DNA of 64,000 bases from JAJPKK01 sp963824905 (lineage in GTDB: Bacteria > Pseudomonadota > Alphaproteobacteria > Rhizobiales > Xanthobacteraceae). Position 1 is the stretch's first letter. Each line of letters starts with the position of its first letter. This document shows positions 27,168 through 40,315 of the stretch, one piece after another. The notes beneath the pieces were generated by a model. The model made no database searches, was not told where the DNA came from, and saw only the letters and a program-made list of their open reading frames with translations. The stretch covers positions 192,526-256,525 of the forward strand of contig CAWGRH010000013.1 of assembly GCA_963824905.1 (NCBI GenBank), given 5' to 3'. The position numbers and the translations under genes are program-made.

Positions 27168-27287
27168 GGCCTGGCAACGACCTACTCTTCCAAGCCTTGA
27201 GACTTAGTACCATCGGCGCTGGGGAGTTTAACGGCCGAGTTCGGGATGGGATCGGGTTCAGGCTCCCCGCTAGTGCCACCAGGCCGG
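27168..27287 (-). rRNA. rrf: 5S ribosomal RNA
   Basis: On the minus strand the gene starts about CCGGCCTGGTGGC. It contains CCCGATCCCATCCCGAACTC and AGCGCCGATGGTACT, and ends GGTCGTTGCCAGGCC. These are highly conserved 5S segments, and the 5' and 3' ends pair. Ends are estimated to a few bases. No tRNA gene follows before the terminator. Confidence 0.93.
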
Positions 27288-27301
27288 CAAAGGACGGATG
27301 T

Positions 27302-27321
27302 GAAGCAAGCTGGTTCTTTCT
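27302..27321 (-). repeat. 3' arm of the 23S precursor processing stem
   Basis: GAAGCAAGCTGGTTCTTTCT on the plus strand is the reverse complement of 30399-30417 apart from one extra base. The two arms bracket the 23S gene, as expected for the double-stranded site cut by RNase III in the primary transcript. Confidence 0.75.
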
Positions 27322-27392
27322 GTTTCGAGGCATGGGTCGGTCGCTCACAAGGAACGACCGAACACCGCGGCCCGAATGGGCATTGTGTAATG

Positions 27393-30240
<2,848 letters not shown>

Positions 30241-30248
30241 TTCTCATT

Positions 30249-30778
30249 ATCAATGCCCATCCCGCTCGGCGCGGTGCCCGGACCTCCCTCGAATGATCGA
30301 AGGCGACCAGGCAGACATTGACGTGTGTGTTCCAGGCTTTGAGATCGAGCGCCGTCATTTGCATGAAGGCGATCGACTCCTGCAGGCCTGGAACTTTTAG
30401 AAAGACCAGCTTGCTTCGAGATCGTCCCAATGGCGACGCGGTCAGGCGTCAGCCGACAAATCCGCACCGCTTGCAGCCTCGCCGTCATGCATCCCCGCGA
30501 ACGGGGAATTACGACGGCGCGCTCACGCGCGCATGCGGGGAGATTGTGCACCGTCCCGGATTTTGGCCCAGGCGGGCTTGGAGCGATCTCCTCTTCACGA
30601 TGTCAGACAACACGCACCCGCCGGGGAGAACCCCTCGCGGGTGCGAATAGATGTACTTCTGGACGAGCCGCGCCGCTGCCGGATGCAGCGTCGCGAAGGC
30701 ATGCACGCGCGCAAACGCGCGAGCGGCTGTATGAGCGGGCATTGCGAGCGGACCAATCCGATCGACCGGCCGCCGGTC
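30249..30778 (-). other. Internal transcribed spacer, tRNA-Ala to 23S
   Basis: This 530-base spacer has no gene. It contains the 5' arm of the 23S processing stem (30399-30417). The remainder has no structure I can assign. Confidence 0.8.
30399..30417 (-). repeat. 5' arm of the 23S precursor processing stem
   Basis: AGAAAGACCAGCTTGCTTC on the plus strand pairs with the arm at 27302-27321 across the whole 23S gene. Confidence 0.75.
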
Positions 30779-30854
30779 TGGTGGAGCCAGACGGGATCGA
30801 ACCGACGACCTCCTGCTTGCAAAGCAGGCGCTCTCCCAACTGAGCTATGGCCCC
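30779..30854 (-). tRNA. tRNA-Ala (TGC)
   Basis: A 76-base cloverleaf on the minus strand starts GGGGCCATAGCTCAG. The anticodon arm is CTGCTTTGCAAGCAG, the T-loop is GGTTCGATCCC, and CCA is encoded at the 3' end. It is the second tRNA of the rRNA spacer. Confidence 0.97.
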
Positions 30855-30936
30855 GTCAGAAGTCAGCGTGCGGCACTCGGGCAATCAGCGGACATATCAT
30901 CCGATTACCGACGACCGATTACCGATCTCTGAAAAC

Positions 30937-31013
30937 TGGTGGGCCTGGGAAGATTTGAACTTCCGACCTCACGCTTATCAAGCGCGCGCTCTAACCAGCT
31001 GAGCTACAAGCCC
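30937..31013 (-). tRNA. tRNA-Ile (GAT)
   Basis: A 77-base cloverleaf on the minus strand starts GGGCTTGTAGCTCAG. The anticodon arm is CGCTTGATAAGCG, the T-loop is AGTTCAAATCT, and CCA is encoded at the end. It lies directly after the 16S gene in transcription order. Confidence 0.97.
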
Positions 31014-32845
<1,832 letters not shown>

Positions 32846-33290
32846 GATGAGAACTTGTCTCGGCTGATCACAACGTTTGACGAGGTCCCACCTTCTCCGC
32901 GCACGACCGATATGGAACGGCTTGCACCGCACCACACCTTCCGCATCGCGGCATTGGTGTTGACCTGAAACGTGTACCGCCGAAGTCTCGTCCGACCGCC
33001 TCTGCGCCAAGCCCGATCCTCGAGGTCTTGCGACCTCTAATATCGAAACCTTCGCTGGAAGCGGCCCGCAAGGACTCCGCCGTCCACGTTTCTCTTTCTT
33101 CTGATTCACCTGTCAAACAGCCCGGAACCGCGAGGGTCCCGTCTCTTCGTGGCCACCGTCTCTTCGTGACCGAAGAGCCGTCGAAGTCTCCCACCCCGAC
33201 TCAGCGTCGGGGCTGGCCACCTTCACATCAGTGAGGAGCTTCGCACAGGCGCGTCATCGCGCCGAGCGGCGGCGCGCCGTGTGTGGTGGC
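32846..33290 (-). other. rRNA operon leader
   Basis: This is the transcribed leader between the predicted start point (about 33284) and the 16S gene. It contains the boxA-like element listed separately. No leader peptide or second promoter is clearly visible. Confidence 0.6.
33111..33121 (-). promoter_or_regulatory. boxA-like antitermination element
   Basis: The minus strand reads GCTGTTTGACAGGTGAATCA, resembling the boxA sequence of rRNA leaders. It is followed by GAAGAAAGAGAAACG, similar to leader segments of other rhizobial rrn operons. It would load the Nus antitermination complex. Confidence 0.55.
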
Positions 33291-33320
33291 TATATAGGCG
33301 AGGCCCCCGAACCTTGTCAA
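33291..33320 (-). promoter_or_regulatory. Promoter of the rRNA operon
   Basis: On the minus strand a perfect TTGACA (33320-33315) is followed after 18 bases by TATATA (33296-33291). An AAAAAAA run about 15 bases upstream of the -35 (about 33334-33341) resembles an UP element. This fits a strong rRNA promoter with a start near 33284. Confidence 0.8.
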
Positions 33321-33555
33321 CGCCTTCGTTGCAGTTTTTTTACCGTCGGGGTCGTCGCCGGAACCGGCGCGAATAGCGGGAATTCATGCCCTTGCTGGAA
33401 CCGGATGGGGCGTTCCGCCGCACTAGAGCCACATTCTTCACCCTTCTTTAACCGACGGGGTATGCCGGACGCTCAGTCCGGTTCTAAAGGGGAAATTCGA
33501 CCCAAAGACATCGCCCAGGAGTGCTCTGGGCAGATCGAGAAGCGGCGTCGGCCAC

Positions 33556-35643
33556 GTGCCGGCACGTAATCCGTATCGGCTTGAACCACAAGTGGTTTCC
33601 GGCCGGCACGGCGGGGCGAAATGGGGGCGGCGGTTCAAGGGGTTGAACGGCCGGGACGGGGGAACGGGCGTTTTGGATCACGGCAAGGGGCCCAAGGGGG
33701 TAGCGTCACCGGGATCGCACCCCGGTGCCATCGAGCTCGGCAACGAACCGCCGTTGTCGGTGGACGGTGGACCGCGCAAGGACCTCGACCGGCGCCGCGT
33801 ATCGGTGCGCTGGCTATCGGGCACGATTCTCGCCGGGCTGTGCGGCGCCGCCCTGATGGGAGGCGCTGTTTTCGCAGCGCTCGACGGCGAGGCTCATTTC
33901 GCCGCGACACCTGAACGCGCCGAGCCGCGTGCCGTCCAGAGCAATCGCACCGCTCGCAAGAGCGACCGCCTGCCGCCTGCGATCGAACCCAACTCCGCCC
34001 GCCACGTCTTCCGCATCACCACCATGACCAAAATGGGCGAACGCGAGGTCCCGCGGGTCCGCCCGTTCGTCAAGGTCGCGAGCAACCTCGCGCTCTCGGC
34101 GACGGAACTGTCGGCGAAAATACCGGCCTATAATCCGCAGCGCATGCTCGCCAGCATGGTGGATGTCGAAACCCCGGCTGCCGAGGAGGCGACCGGAGCG
34201 GCCGCGACCAATGCCGAAGTCTCGTTCGTGACCCGCGATCTCCTGAGCGCGATGCCGCGTCTCAAGCTCGCCGCCCTCGTACCGATGGACGAGGTCATGA
34301 GCAAAGTGCGCGACGCCGCGAACTACACCGGCTCGGTGCCGCTGACCTACGCGCTCGCCAGCATCAATCCGGGCAAGCTCGCCTATGCCTCGCCCGATGC
34401 GCCGCTCGACCCCTATGCGGGCTTCGAGGCGCGCATCATTCCTGAAAACATCACCATGCTGGCAAAGACCACCAGCCAGACGACGACCGGCTCGAACAGC
34501 GCGAACGAGCGCAGCATCGTCATGAAGAAAGGCGAGACGCTGGGCGCAATCCTGCGCGACCTCGGGGCGTCGCCCGACGAGGTCAAGGCGATCCTCGCCG
34601 CCCTCGGGCCGCGCGGCCGCGACGGCGCGATCAAGGAAGGCCAGAAGATCAAGGTGCTGCTCTCCCCGGTGCGCGGCTCACAGCGCATGCAGCCGGTGCG
34701 CCTCACGCTTCTCGGCGACACCACGGTCGATGCGGTGGTCGCGTTGTCCGACCTCGGCAAATATGTCGCCGTCGACGTCCAGAGCGCCCAGACCCAGGTC
34801 GCCGAAGCCGACGACGACGATGACGACGATGACGGCACCGGCATCAGGCTCTATCAGAGCGTCTACGAGACCGCGCTGCGCAACCAGGTGCCCAAGGCGG
34901 TCATCGAGGAGTTGATCCGCGTCTATTCCTACGACGTCGACTTTCAGCGCAGGGCGAGGCCCGGCGACTCCTTCGAAGTGTTCTATGCCGGTGACGAGGA
35001 AAATGCAGACGCCAAGACCGACGTGATGTTCGCGGCCCTCACCGTCGGCGGCGAGAGCCGGAAATTCTACCATTTCGTCACGCCGGACGACAACATTTCC
35101 GACTACTACGATGAGACCGGCAAGAGCGCGAAGAAGTTCCTCGTGCGAAAGCCCGTGCCGACCGCGATCATGCGGTCCGGCTTCGGCTCACGGCGCCATC
35201 CGATCCTCGGCTACACCAAGATGCACACCGGCGTCGACTGGGCAGCACCCATGGGCACCCCGATCTACGCGTCCGGCAACGGGATGATCGAGAAGGCCGG
35301 CTGGGAATCCGGCTACGGCAAGTACATCCGCATCAAGCACAACAACGGCTACGAGACGGCTTACGGCCACATGACCGCGTTCGCCCGCGGCATGGAGCCG
35401 GGCGCCCGGGTCCGCCAGGGTCAGGTGATCGGCTTCGTCGGCTCGACCGGCGAGTCGACCGGCGCCCATGTGCACTATGAAATCCTCGTCAACGGCCGCT
35501 TCGTCGACCCGATGCGCATCAAGCTGCCGCGCGGCCGGGTGCTCGAGGGAACGGTGCTCACCGGGTTCGAGCACGAGCGAGACCACATCGACGCGATGAT
35601 GAACCAGCCAGGATCGCGCGCCGTGCAGAGCGCAGCGCGCTGA
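33556..35643 (+). CDS. M23-family metallopeptidase (peptidoglycan endopeptidase type)
   Basis: The protein is up to 695 residues. A single membrane segment lies around residues 85-110 (GTILAGLCGAALMGGAVFAA). A LysM-like element follows (VMKKGETLGAILRDLGA), then an eight-residue aspartate run near 420, and a C-terminal M23 domain. The zinc ligands are in HPILGYTKMHTGVDW and HVHYE. Such enzymes cut peptidoglycan cross-links or act as activators of amidases. The GTG start at 33556 is uncertain; the true start could be up to about 50 codons further in. Its 5' region is divergent from the rRNA promoter. Confidence 0.88.
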   Translation: MPARNPYRLEPQVVSGRHGGAKWGRRFKGLNGRDGGTGVLDHGKGPKGVASPGSHPGAIELGNEPPLSVDGGPRKDLDRRRVSVRWLSGTILAGLCGAALMGGAVFAALDGEAHFAATPERAEPRAVQSNRTARKSDRLPPAIEPNSARHVFRITTMTKMGEREVPRVRPFVKVASNLALSATELSAKIPAYNPQRMLASMVDVETPAAEEATGAAATNAEVSFVTRDLLSAMPRLKLAALVPMDEVMSKVRDAANYTGSVPLTYALASINPGKLAYASPDAPLDPYAGFEARIIPENITMLAKTTSQTTTGSNSANERSIVMKKGETLGAILRDLGASPDEVKAILAALGPRGRDGAIKEGQKIKVLLSPVRGSQRMQPVRLTLLGDTTVDAVVALSDLGKYVAVDVQSAQTQVAEADDDDDDDDGTGIRLYQSVYETALRNQVPKAVIEELIRVYSYDVDFQRRARPGDSFEVFYAGDEENADAKTDVMFAALTVGGESRKFYHFVTPDDNISDYYDETGKSAKKFLVRKPVPTAIMRSGFGSRRHPILGYTKMHTGVDWAAPMGTPIYASGNGMIEKAGWESGYGKYIRIKHNNGYETAYGHMTAFARGMEPGARVRQGQVIGFVGSTGESTGAHVHYEILVNGRFVDPMRIKLPRGRVLEGTVLTGFEHERDHIDAMMNQPGSRAVQSAAR

Positions 35644-35672
35644 GGGCTTACGAGTTGGGGAGAGTGGGGGGC

Positions 35673-35702
35673 GCCATGGCCGGGAGCAATCCCGGCCATG
35701 GC
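35673..35702. terminator. Hairpin between convergent genes
   Basis: GCCATGGCCGGGA, AATC-type loop and TCCCGGCCATGGC form a 13-base perfect stem. It lies 29 bases after the M23 stop and 46 bases after the stop of the convergent binding protein gene. There is no T-tract, so it is either a factor-assisted terminator or a small dispersed palindrome. Confidence 0.5.
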
Positions 35703-35748
35703 TGCCAAGGCTTCCGACCCCGGCTCATCAGACGAAAATCAAGGGGAT

Positions 35749-36783
35749 TTAGTTCTTGCGCAAATCCATGCCGACCTTCTTGTTGACGAAGCGCAGGGTG
35801 TAGGCCTTCCGGTAATCGAGGCTCGCCTTAACTACGCCGGCCTTGACCATCTCCTCGAAGAACGCCGCGAAATGAGCATCGGTCATGGCACCGATGCCGA
35901 GCTCACTTGCCTCCCCGGAATCGACGATGCCGTGCTCCTTCATCGTCGCGACGGTGTAGGCGAGGAGGTCGTCGGTCATCTCGGGATTGTCGCGCTTGAT
36001 GAGCGCGTTGGCGGCACGGTTGTCGCCGTAAAGATAGTTGTACCAGCCGATGATCGAAGCATCGACGAAGCGCTGCACCAAGTCGGGCTTGCGGTCGACG
36101 ATTTCGCGCCGCGTCTGGATCAGGGTGGAATAGCTCTTGAAGCCGTTGTCGGCGAGCAGAAACACCTTCGGCTTCCAGCCGGTGATCTTCGCGATAGCGT
36201 AGGGCTCGGAAGTCACGTAGCCCTGCATGGCGCTGTTCGCATCGACGATGAACGGCTGCGGATTGAAAGTGTACGGTCGCACCTGCGAATCGGAGAGACC
36301 GAACTCGCGCTTGAGCCACTGGAAGTAGGTGGTGACGCCTTCCTGCGAGATGAACAGCGTCAGCCCCTTGAGGTCGCGCAAATCGTCGATGCCGCGATCG
36401 GGGTGGGCGATCATCACCTGCGGGTCCTTCTGAAACATCGCCGCCACCGCGAGCGTCGGAATGCTCTGCGCCACCGCATCGAACGACTGCAGCGTGTTCG
36501 TGCTCATGAAGAAGTCGAGCCGGCCGACCGCAAGCAGGAGCTGGTTGTTCACCTGCGGACCGCCCTGAACGATCGTCACGTCGAGGCCGTGCTTGCGGTA
36601 GGTGCCGTCGGCCAGCGCCTGGTAGAAGCCGCCGTGCTCGCCTTCGGCGACCCAGTTAGTGCCAAACGAGACTTTGTCGAACGCGCTTTGGGCGAATGTC
36701 GCATTGCTCGCTGCGAGGCAGGCGACTATGACACTGGCGGCCGCAACGGCGATCGCGGTGATCGATATTCTCTGCAGCGGCAT
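35749..36783 (-). CDS. NMT1/THI5-like ABC transporter substrate-binding protein
   Basis: From ATG 36783 the protein (344 residues) has a signal peptide ending near ATFAQS. It then has FGTNWVAEGEHGGFYQALAD, TYRKHGLDVTIVQGGPQVNN and FMSTNTLQSFDAV, typical of the NMT1-like fold used for pyrimidine, taurine or nitrate ligands. No ATPase or permease gene is adjacent, so the transporter is incomplete here. It is divergent from the creatininase gene. Confidence 0.88.
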   Translation of the reverse strand: MPLQRISITAIAVAAASVIVACLAASNATFAQSAFDKVSFGTNWVAEGEHGGFYQALADGTYRKHGLDVTIVQGGPQVNNQLLLAVGRLDFFMSTNTLQSFDAVAQSIPTLAVAAMFQKDPQVMIAHPDRGIDDLRDLKGLTLFISQEGVTTYFQWLKREFGLSDSQVRPYTFNPQPFIVDANSAMQGYVTSEPYAIAKITGWKPKVFLLADNGFKSYSTLIQTRREIVDRKPDLVQRFVDASIIGWYNYLYGDNRAANALIKRDNPEMTDDLLAYTVATMKEHGIVDSGEASELGIGAMTDAHFAAFFEEMVKAGVVKASLDYRKAYTLRFVNKKVGMDLRKN

Positions 36784-36851
36784 GAATCCGTTCTCTCCCG
36801 TGACGGCGGCGAGATTACGCGAGCGCGGTCGGAAAGGCGAGTTACCGGGAC

Positions 36852-37695
36852 ATGCTGCCACGACGCCACTGGATGGAAATGACATGGACCGACCTCGCCG
36901 GCGCCGACACCCAGCGATGGATCGCGGTGCTGCCGGTCGCGGCGGTAGAGCAGCACGGGCCGCACCTTCCGCTCGGCGTCGACAGCTACATCGCGCAAGC
37001 CTATCTCGACCGCGTTCATGAGATCCTCCCGGTGGGGCTGCCGGTGACGTTTCTGCCGGTCATGAAGCTCGGCCAGTCCGACGAGCACAAGGCGTTTCCC
37101 GGTACGCTGTCGCTCTCCGCCGCGACCGCGATCGGCACCTATGTCGACGTCGGCGAAAGTCTCGCCCGCGCCGGCGTGCGCAAGCTCGTGATCGTGACGA
37201 GCCACGGCGGCAACGTGGCGGCGATAGAGATCGCCGCCCGCGATCTGCGGGTTCGCCACCGCATGCTGGTGGTGACCGCGGCCTGGCACCGCTTCGGCTA
37301 TCCGCCCGGCACATTCGAGCGCGCCGAGCAGCGCCACGGCGTCCATGCCGGCGACGTCGAGACGTCGCTGATGCTCGCCGGCCGCGGCCGACACCGTGCG
37401 GATGGAGAGCGCCGAGAACGCAGTGCCGGCGACGGTCGGTATGTCGAACGAGTTCAAATGGCTCAGCGCCTTCCGGCCCGTCGGCTTCGGCTGGATGACG
37501 CAGGACCTGCATCCGTCGGGGGCACTGGGCGACGCCACGCTCGCGACCGCAGAGAAGGGCGAAGCCGCGCTACGCTACGGCGCGCAGGGCTTCGTCGAGC
37601 TCATCGCCGACGTCGACCGGTTCGATCTCGCCCGCCTCGCCGATGGCCCGCTCGACGGCGCGACCGACGGGCGGCCGCTGCAGGCGGGGAATTAG
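36852..37695 (+). CDS. Creatininase-family amidohydrolase, one frame disruption
   Basis: The metal motif is canonical: VEQHGPHLPLGVD, then TSHGGNVAA and HAGDVETSLM. The frame shifts near 37378; after it the reading is AADTVRMESAENAVPATVG and FGWMTQDLHPSGALGDATLA, normal for the family. Length is whole codons plus one base, as expected from one inserted base. The likely activity is hydrolysis of a cyclic amide such as creatinine, but the substrate is unknown. Compare the altered homologue at 9126-10007. Confidence 0.85.
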
Positions 37696-37712
37696 CGCCC
37701 CCTACCCCTTGA

Positions 37713-37823
37713 CCTCGTCCTGAGTAGCGCCCGCAGGGCGCGTCTCGAAGGACGGCCACAAAACCGCAGTGCGTGTGGCCACCCTTCGAGACGCCTTGCT
37801 GCGCAAGGCTCCTCAGGATGAGG
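37713..37823. repeat. Long palindromic intergenic repeat
   Basis: Outer arms CCTCGTCCTGAG and CTCAGGATGAGG and middle arms GTCTCGAAGGACGGCCAC / GTGGCCACCCTTCGAGAC form a long near-perfect hairpin. It lies between the convergent creatininase and cyclase genes. It resembles a dispersed rhizobial palindrome family. Confidence 0.75.
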
Positions 37824-37824
37824 T

Positions 37825-38643
37825 TTATGGCAGAATCGCCAGCGCCCGCGCCGGGAAGCCGAGGCCGTCTTTCACCTTCGGCCAGGTGACGATGATGAGC
37901 GCGCCGCGCGGCGGCACCTTGTCGAGATTGGCCATTACCTCGATCTGGAAATGGCCGTTCTGCAGGATGTAGGTTTCCGACTCCATCTTGTCGGTCGTGT
38001 CGGTGTCCATGGACTCGTGACCGATCGCGGTGACGCCGCGCTGCTCGATCAGGAATTTGATGGTGTCGAGCGACCACGCCGGGAACGGGCTGCGCTTGAA
38101 GCGCTCGGGGTCGCGGTCCCAGTCCTTGTACATGTCGGTGCGCAGCGCGACGAACGAATCCTTGGGCACCCGGCCGTTCTTCTTCTCCCAGGCGCGCAGA
38201 TCGTCGACCGAGAACGCGTGGTTGGGGTCCTTGGCGAGATAGCGCGTGTCGTCGAGCACGATCAGCGGCAGCACCATTTGCTTGAGCGGAATGCGGTCCA
38301 TGGTGATGCCGTCCTCGGCGAAATGCGCAGGCGGATCGACATGGGTGCCGTACTGCCCGACCATCTGGTAGTACGTCGCGCGGAAGCCGTCCTTCGGAAT
38401 CGTGTAGGACTGGCCGGTCTGCGGATCGACGGCCGGCGTCATCTTCGCCTGACCGAAGCCCGCCCACACCGGCGAGTCCGGCCCGAAGCTGTGGGTGAGG
38501 TCAACGAAGGTTTTTCCCGCGAGAATGCGAGCGACGGTGTCGAGATCGTTCGCGGCAGCAGCCGGCGCTGCGAGCATGGCGAGGCACAGAGCCGCGGGCT
38601 TGAGTCGCGCAACGTTGCGGTAGAACTGACGCGGTGGACTCAT
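37825..38643 (-). CDS. Secreted cyclase-family hydrolase (kynurenine formamidase-like)
   Basis: From ATG 38643 the protein (272 residues) has a signal peptide (LCLAMLAAPAAAAND). It has the cyclase motif GQYGTHVDPPAHF, with the metal-binding HxDxPxH core. FVDLTHSFGPDSPVW and SETYILQNGHFQIEVMANLD are also typical. Members hydrolyse N-formylkynurenine, isatin or similar lactams. The upstream neighbour is now an IS element, so its promoter may have been displaced. Confidence 0.88.
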   Translation of the reverse strand: MSPPRQFYRNVARLKPAALCLAMLAAPAAAANDLDTVARILAGKTFVDLTHSFGPDSPVWAGFGQAKMTPAVDPQTGQSYTIPKDGFRATYYQMVGQYGTHVDPPAHFAEDGITMDRIPLKQMVLPLIVLDDTRYLAKDPNHAFSVDDLRAWEKKNGRVPKDSFVALRTDMYKDWDRDPERFKRSPFPAWSLDTIKFLIEQRGVTAIGHESMDTDTTDKMESETYILQNGHFQIEVMANLDKVPPRGALIIVTWPKVKDGLGFPARALAILP

Positions 38644-38718
38644 GCCCGATGCTCCGGAAATAGGCCGACTAATTTCTTGCGGAAAGTGAGAGCAGAGCCC
38701 CCTCCCCACCCTCCCCCG

Positions 38719-38777
38719 TGTATGGACCGGGGACATCGAGGACAGTTTAGGCGGCCCGTTCGGACACATCGAGGACA
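38719..38777 (+). repeat. Inverted repeat, left end of the IS481-type element
   Basis: It matches the right end at 58 of 59 positions in opposite orientation. Within it GGACATCGAGGACA and GGACACATCGAGGACA are a near-identical direct repeat, so each end holds two likely transposase-binding sites. Confidence 0.9.
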
Positions 38778-38790
38778 TGGTTTGCCGTGT

Positions 38791-39999
38791 TCAAGGTTGT
38801 GTGTCGATGGGCTGTCGTTGGGTCTGTGGGTTTGCGGGCATCGCCTTGAGGATGTCGACCCATCCGTAGGCCGGCGTCGTCCGCAGATCGATGGTGCCGA
38901 TGCGGTGGGTGCAGAAATGCACGCTGAACACGCCGTCCTCGGCTGTGTGACGCAGCACGATCGGCTGGCGGCGGAACGGCCTGCCGAGCCGCAGGCGGCG
39001 GTTCTTGAACGAAACCCGGCCGTTGCAATCGGCGATGCGGACGAGATCGTCGCGATCATGCTCGATCGGAGGCAGCGTCTCCGGAAACGATCGTCGGCTC
39101 GCATGGTAGCGCTCGCCGGGCTTGGCGAGATCGAGGGCCTGGTGCGGGCGATGGTGATTGTAGAGATGGCGCCAGCGCTCGAAGGCACGCTGGCACGCAG
39201 CGAGATCGGCGAAATGGTGTCCGGCGAGCACCTCGGCCTTAAGGGTGCGGTGGAAGCGCTCGTCCTTGCCCTGGGTCTGCGGATGATAGGGCCGCCCGTG
39301 GGCGACCCGCACGCCGAGCCGCATCAGCCACACCGCGAACGCAGTGTAGGGCCCCCCCGCATCGCCCCATGGCGGCCCGTTGTCCATCAGCATCGCATCG
39401 GGCAGCCCGTAGCGCCGGAACACCGCGACCAGCCGCTCGCGCGCGGTGGCGTCGCGCTCGTCGCCGCACGCCTCCAGCCCGAGCGCATAACGCGAATGAT
39501 CGTCGAGCACGGTCAGCGGATGGCAGCGCCCGCGCCCGGTCTCGAAATGCCCCTTGAAGTCCATCTGCCACAGCTCGTTCGGCTGGGACCGCTCGAAGCG
39601 CCGGAACGGGCCGGGATGTTCGGCGCCGCGCTCCTCGAGCCTGCCGTGCCGGCGCAGGATCTCGGTGATCGTGCTCGCCACCGGCGCCGCGCTCTCGCCG
39701 GCATCGCGCAGCACCCGTGCGATCTTGCGCCCGCCCCAGGCGTTGTTGCTGTCCTCGCGAACCCGCAGCACCGCCGCTTCCACGGCGCCTGCCGTTCGAC
39801 GCGGGCCGCGATGCGGCCGCCGCGATCGCTCCGCAAGCCCGTCTCGCCCTTCACTCAGATAGCGCTGCAGCCACTTGTATCCATTGCTGCGGCTGATTCC
39901 GAACCGCCGGCACAGCTCCTGCCGGTTCGCTCCCGGCGCCAGCGCCAGCCGCGCGAACTCCTCCCGTTGATCAATCACCGAAACCTCCCGCCAGGCCAT
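38791..39999 (-). CDS. IS481-family DDE transposase
   Basis: The protein is 402 residues from ATG 39999 (MAWREVSVIDQREEFARLAL). It has an N-terminal helix-turn-helix (ELCRRFGISRSNGYKWLQRY) and a retroviral-integrase-like core. The three acidic residues lie in LWQMDFKGHF, AMLMDNGPPWGD and KDERFHRTLKAEVL. It is the only gene of the element and appears complete. Confidence 0.93.
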   Translation of the reverse strand: MAWREVSVIDQREEFARLALAPGANRQELCRRFGISRSNGYKWLQRYLSEGRDGLAERSRRPHRGPRRTAGAVEAAVLRVREDSNNAWGGRKIARVLRDAGESAAPVASTITEILRRHGRLEERGAEHPGPFRRFERSQPNELWQMDFKGHFETGRGRCHPLTVLDDHSRYALGLEACGDERDATARERLVAVFRRYGLPDAMLMDNGPPWGDAGGPYTAFAVWLMRLGVRVAHGRPYHPQTQGKDERFHRTLKAEVLAGHHFADLAACQRAFERWRHLYNHHRPHQALDLAKPGERYHASRRSFPETLPPIEHDRDDLVRIADCNGRVSFKNRRLRLGRPFRRQPIVLRHTAEDGVFSVHFCTHRIGTIDLRTTPAYGWVDILKAMPANPQTQRQPIDTQP

Positions 40000-40038
40000 C
40001 GAACAGACCCCTCGTGCCAGTCGCAATTGCTGGACGAG

Positions 40039-40097
40039 TGTCCTCGATGTGTCCGAACGGGCCGCCTAAACTGTCCTCGATGTCCCCGGCCCATACA
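40039..40097 (-). repeat. Inverted repeat, right end of the IS481-type element
   Basis: This is the reverse complement of the left end with one mismatch. The outer border CCATACA is followed directly by the second copy of CCCCG. Confidence 0.9.
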
Positions 40098-40198
40098 CCC
40101 CGCACGCGGGAGAGGGAGTCCACCGCCGTGCCTCCATAACCGCCCGCCACACACACCGGGGATTTCTCCCGCCGCATGTAATCGACGTCGGCCTTTGT

Positions 40199-40226
40199 CA
40201 CCCTCCCCCGCTCGCGGGGGAGGGTG
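40199..40226. repeat. C-rich/G-rich perfect palindrome
   Basis: CACCCTCCCCCGC and GCGGGGGAGGGTG form a 13-base stem with a TC loop. The sequence next to the IS insertion (CACCCTCCCCCG and CACGCGGGAGAGGGAG) is a second copy of the same motif, now split by the element. Confidence 0.65.
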
Positions 40227-40315
40227 GGGAGGGGGAACGCGCCCGCGCGGCTCACGCAGGCCGATAGTCGGCAGACCTCCGATAGCACCTCTCGCAAGTG
40301 GGGAGGGAAGCACGC

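Larger units (their letters stand above)
38719..40097 (-). mobile_element. Intact IS481-family insertion sequence
   Basis: The element is 1379 bases, bounded by 59-base inverted repeats that begin TGTATGG and differ at one position (base 8). It is flanked on both sides by the 5-base duplication CCCCG (38714-38718 and 40098-40102). It contains one full-length DDE transposase gene. The insertion split a C-rich palindrome between the hydrolase and cyclase genes without breaking a coding sequence. Intact ends and gene suggest recent insertion. Confidence 0.93.
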
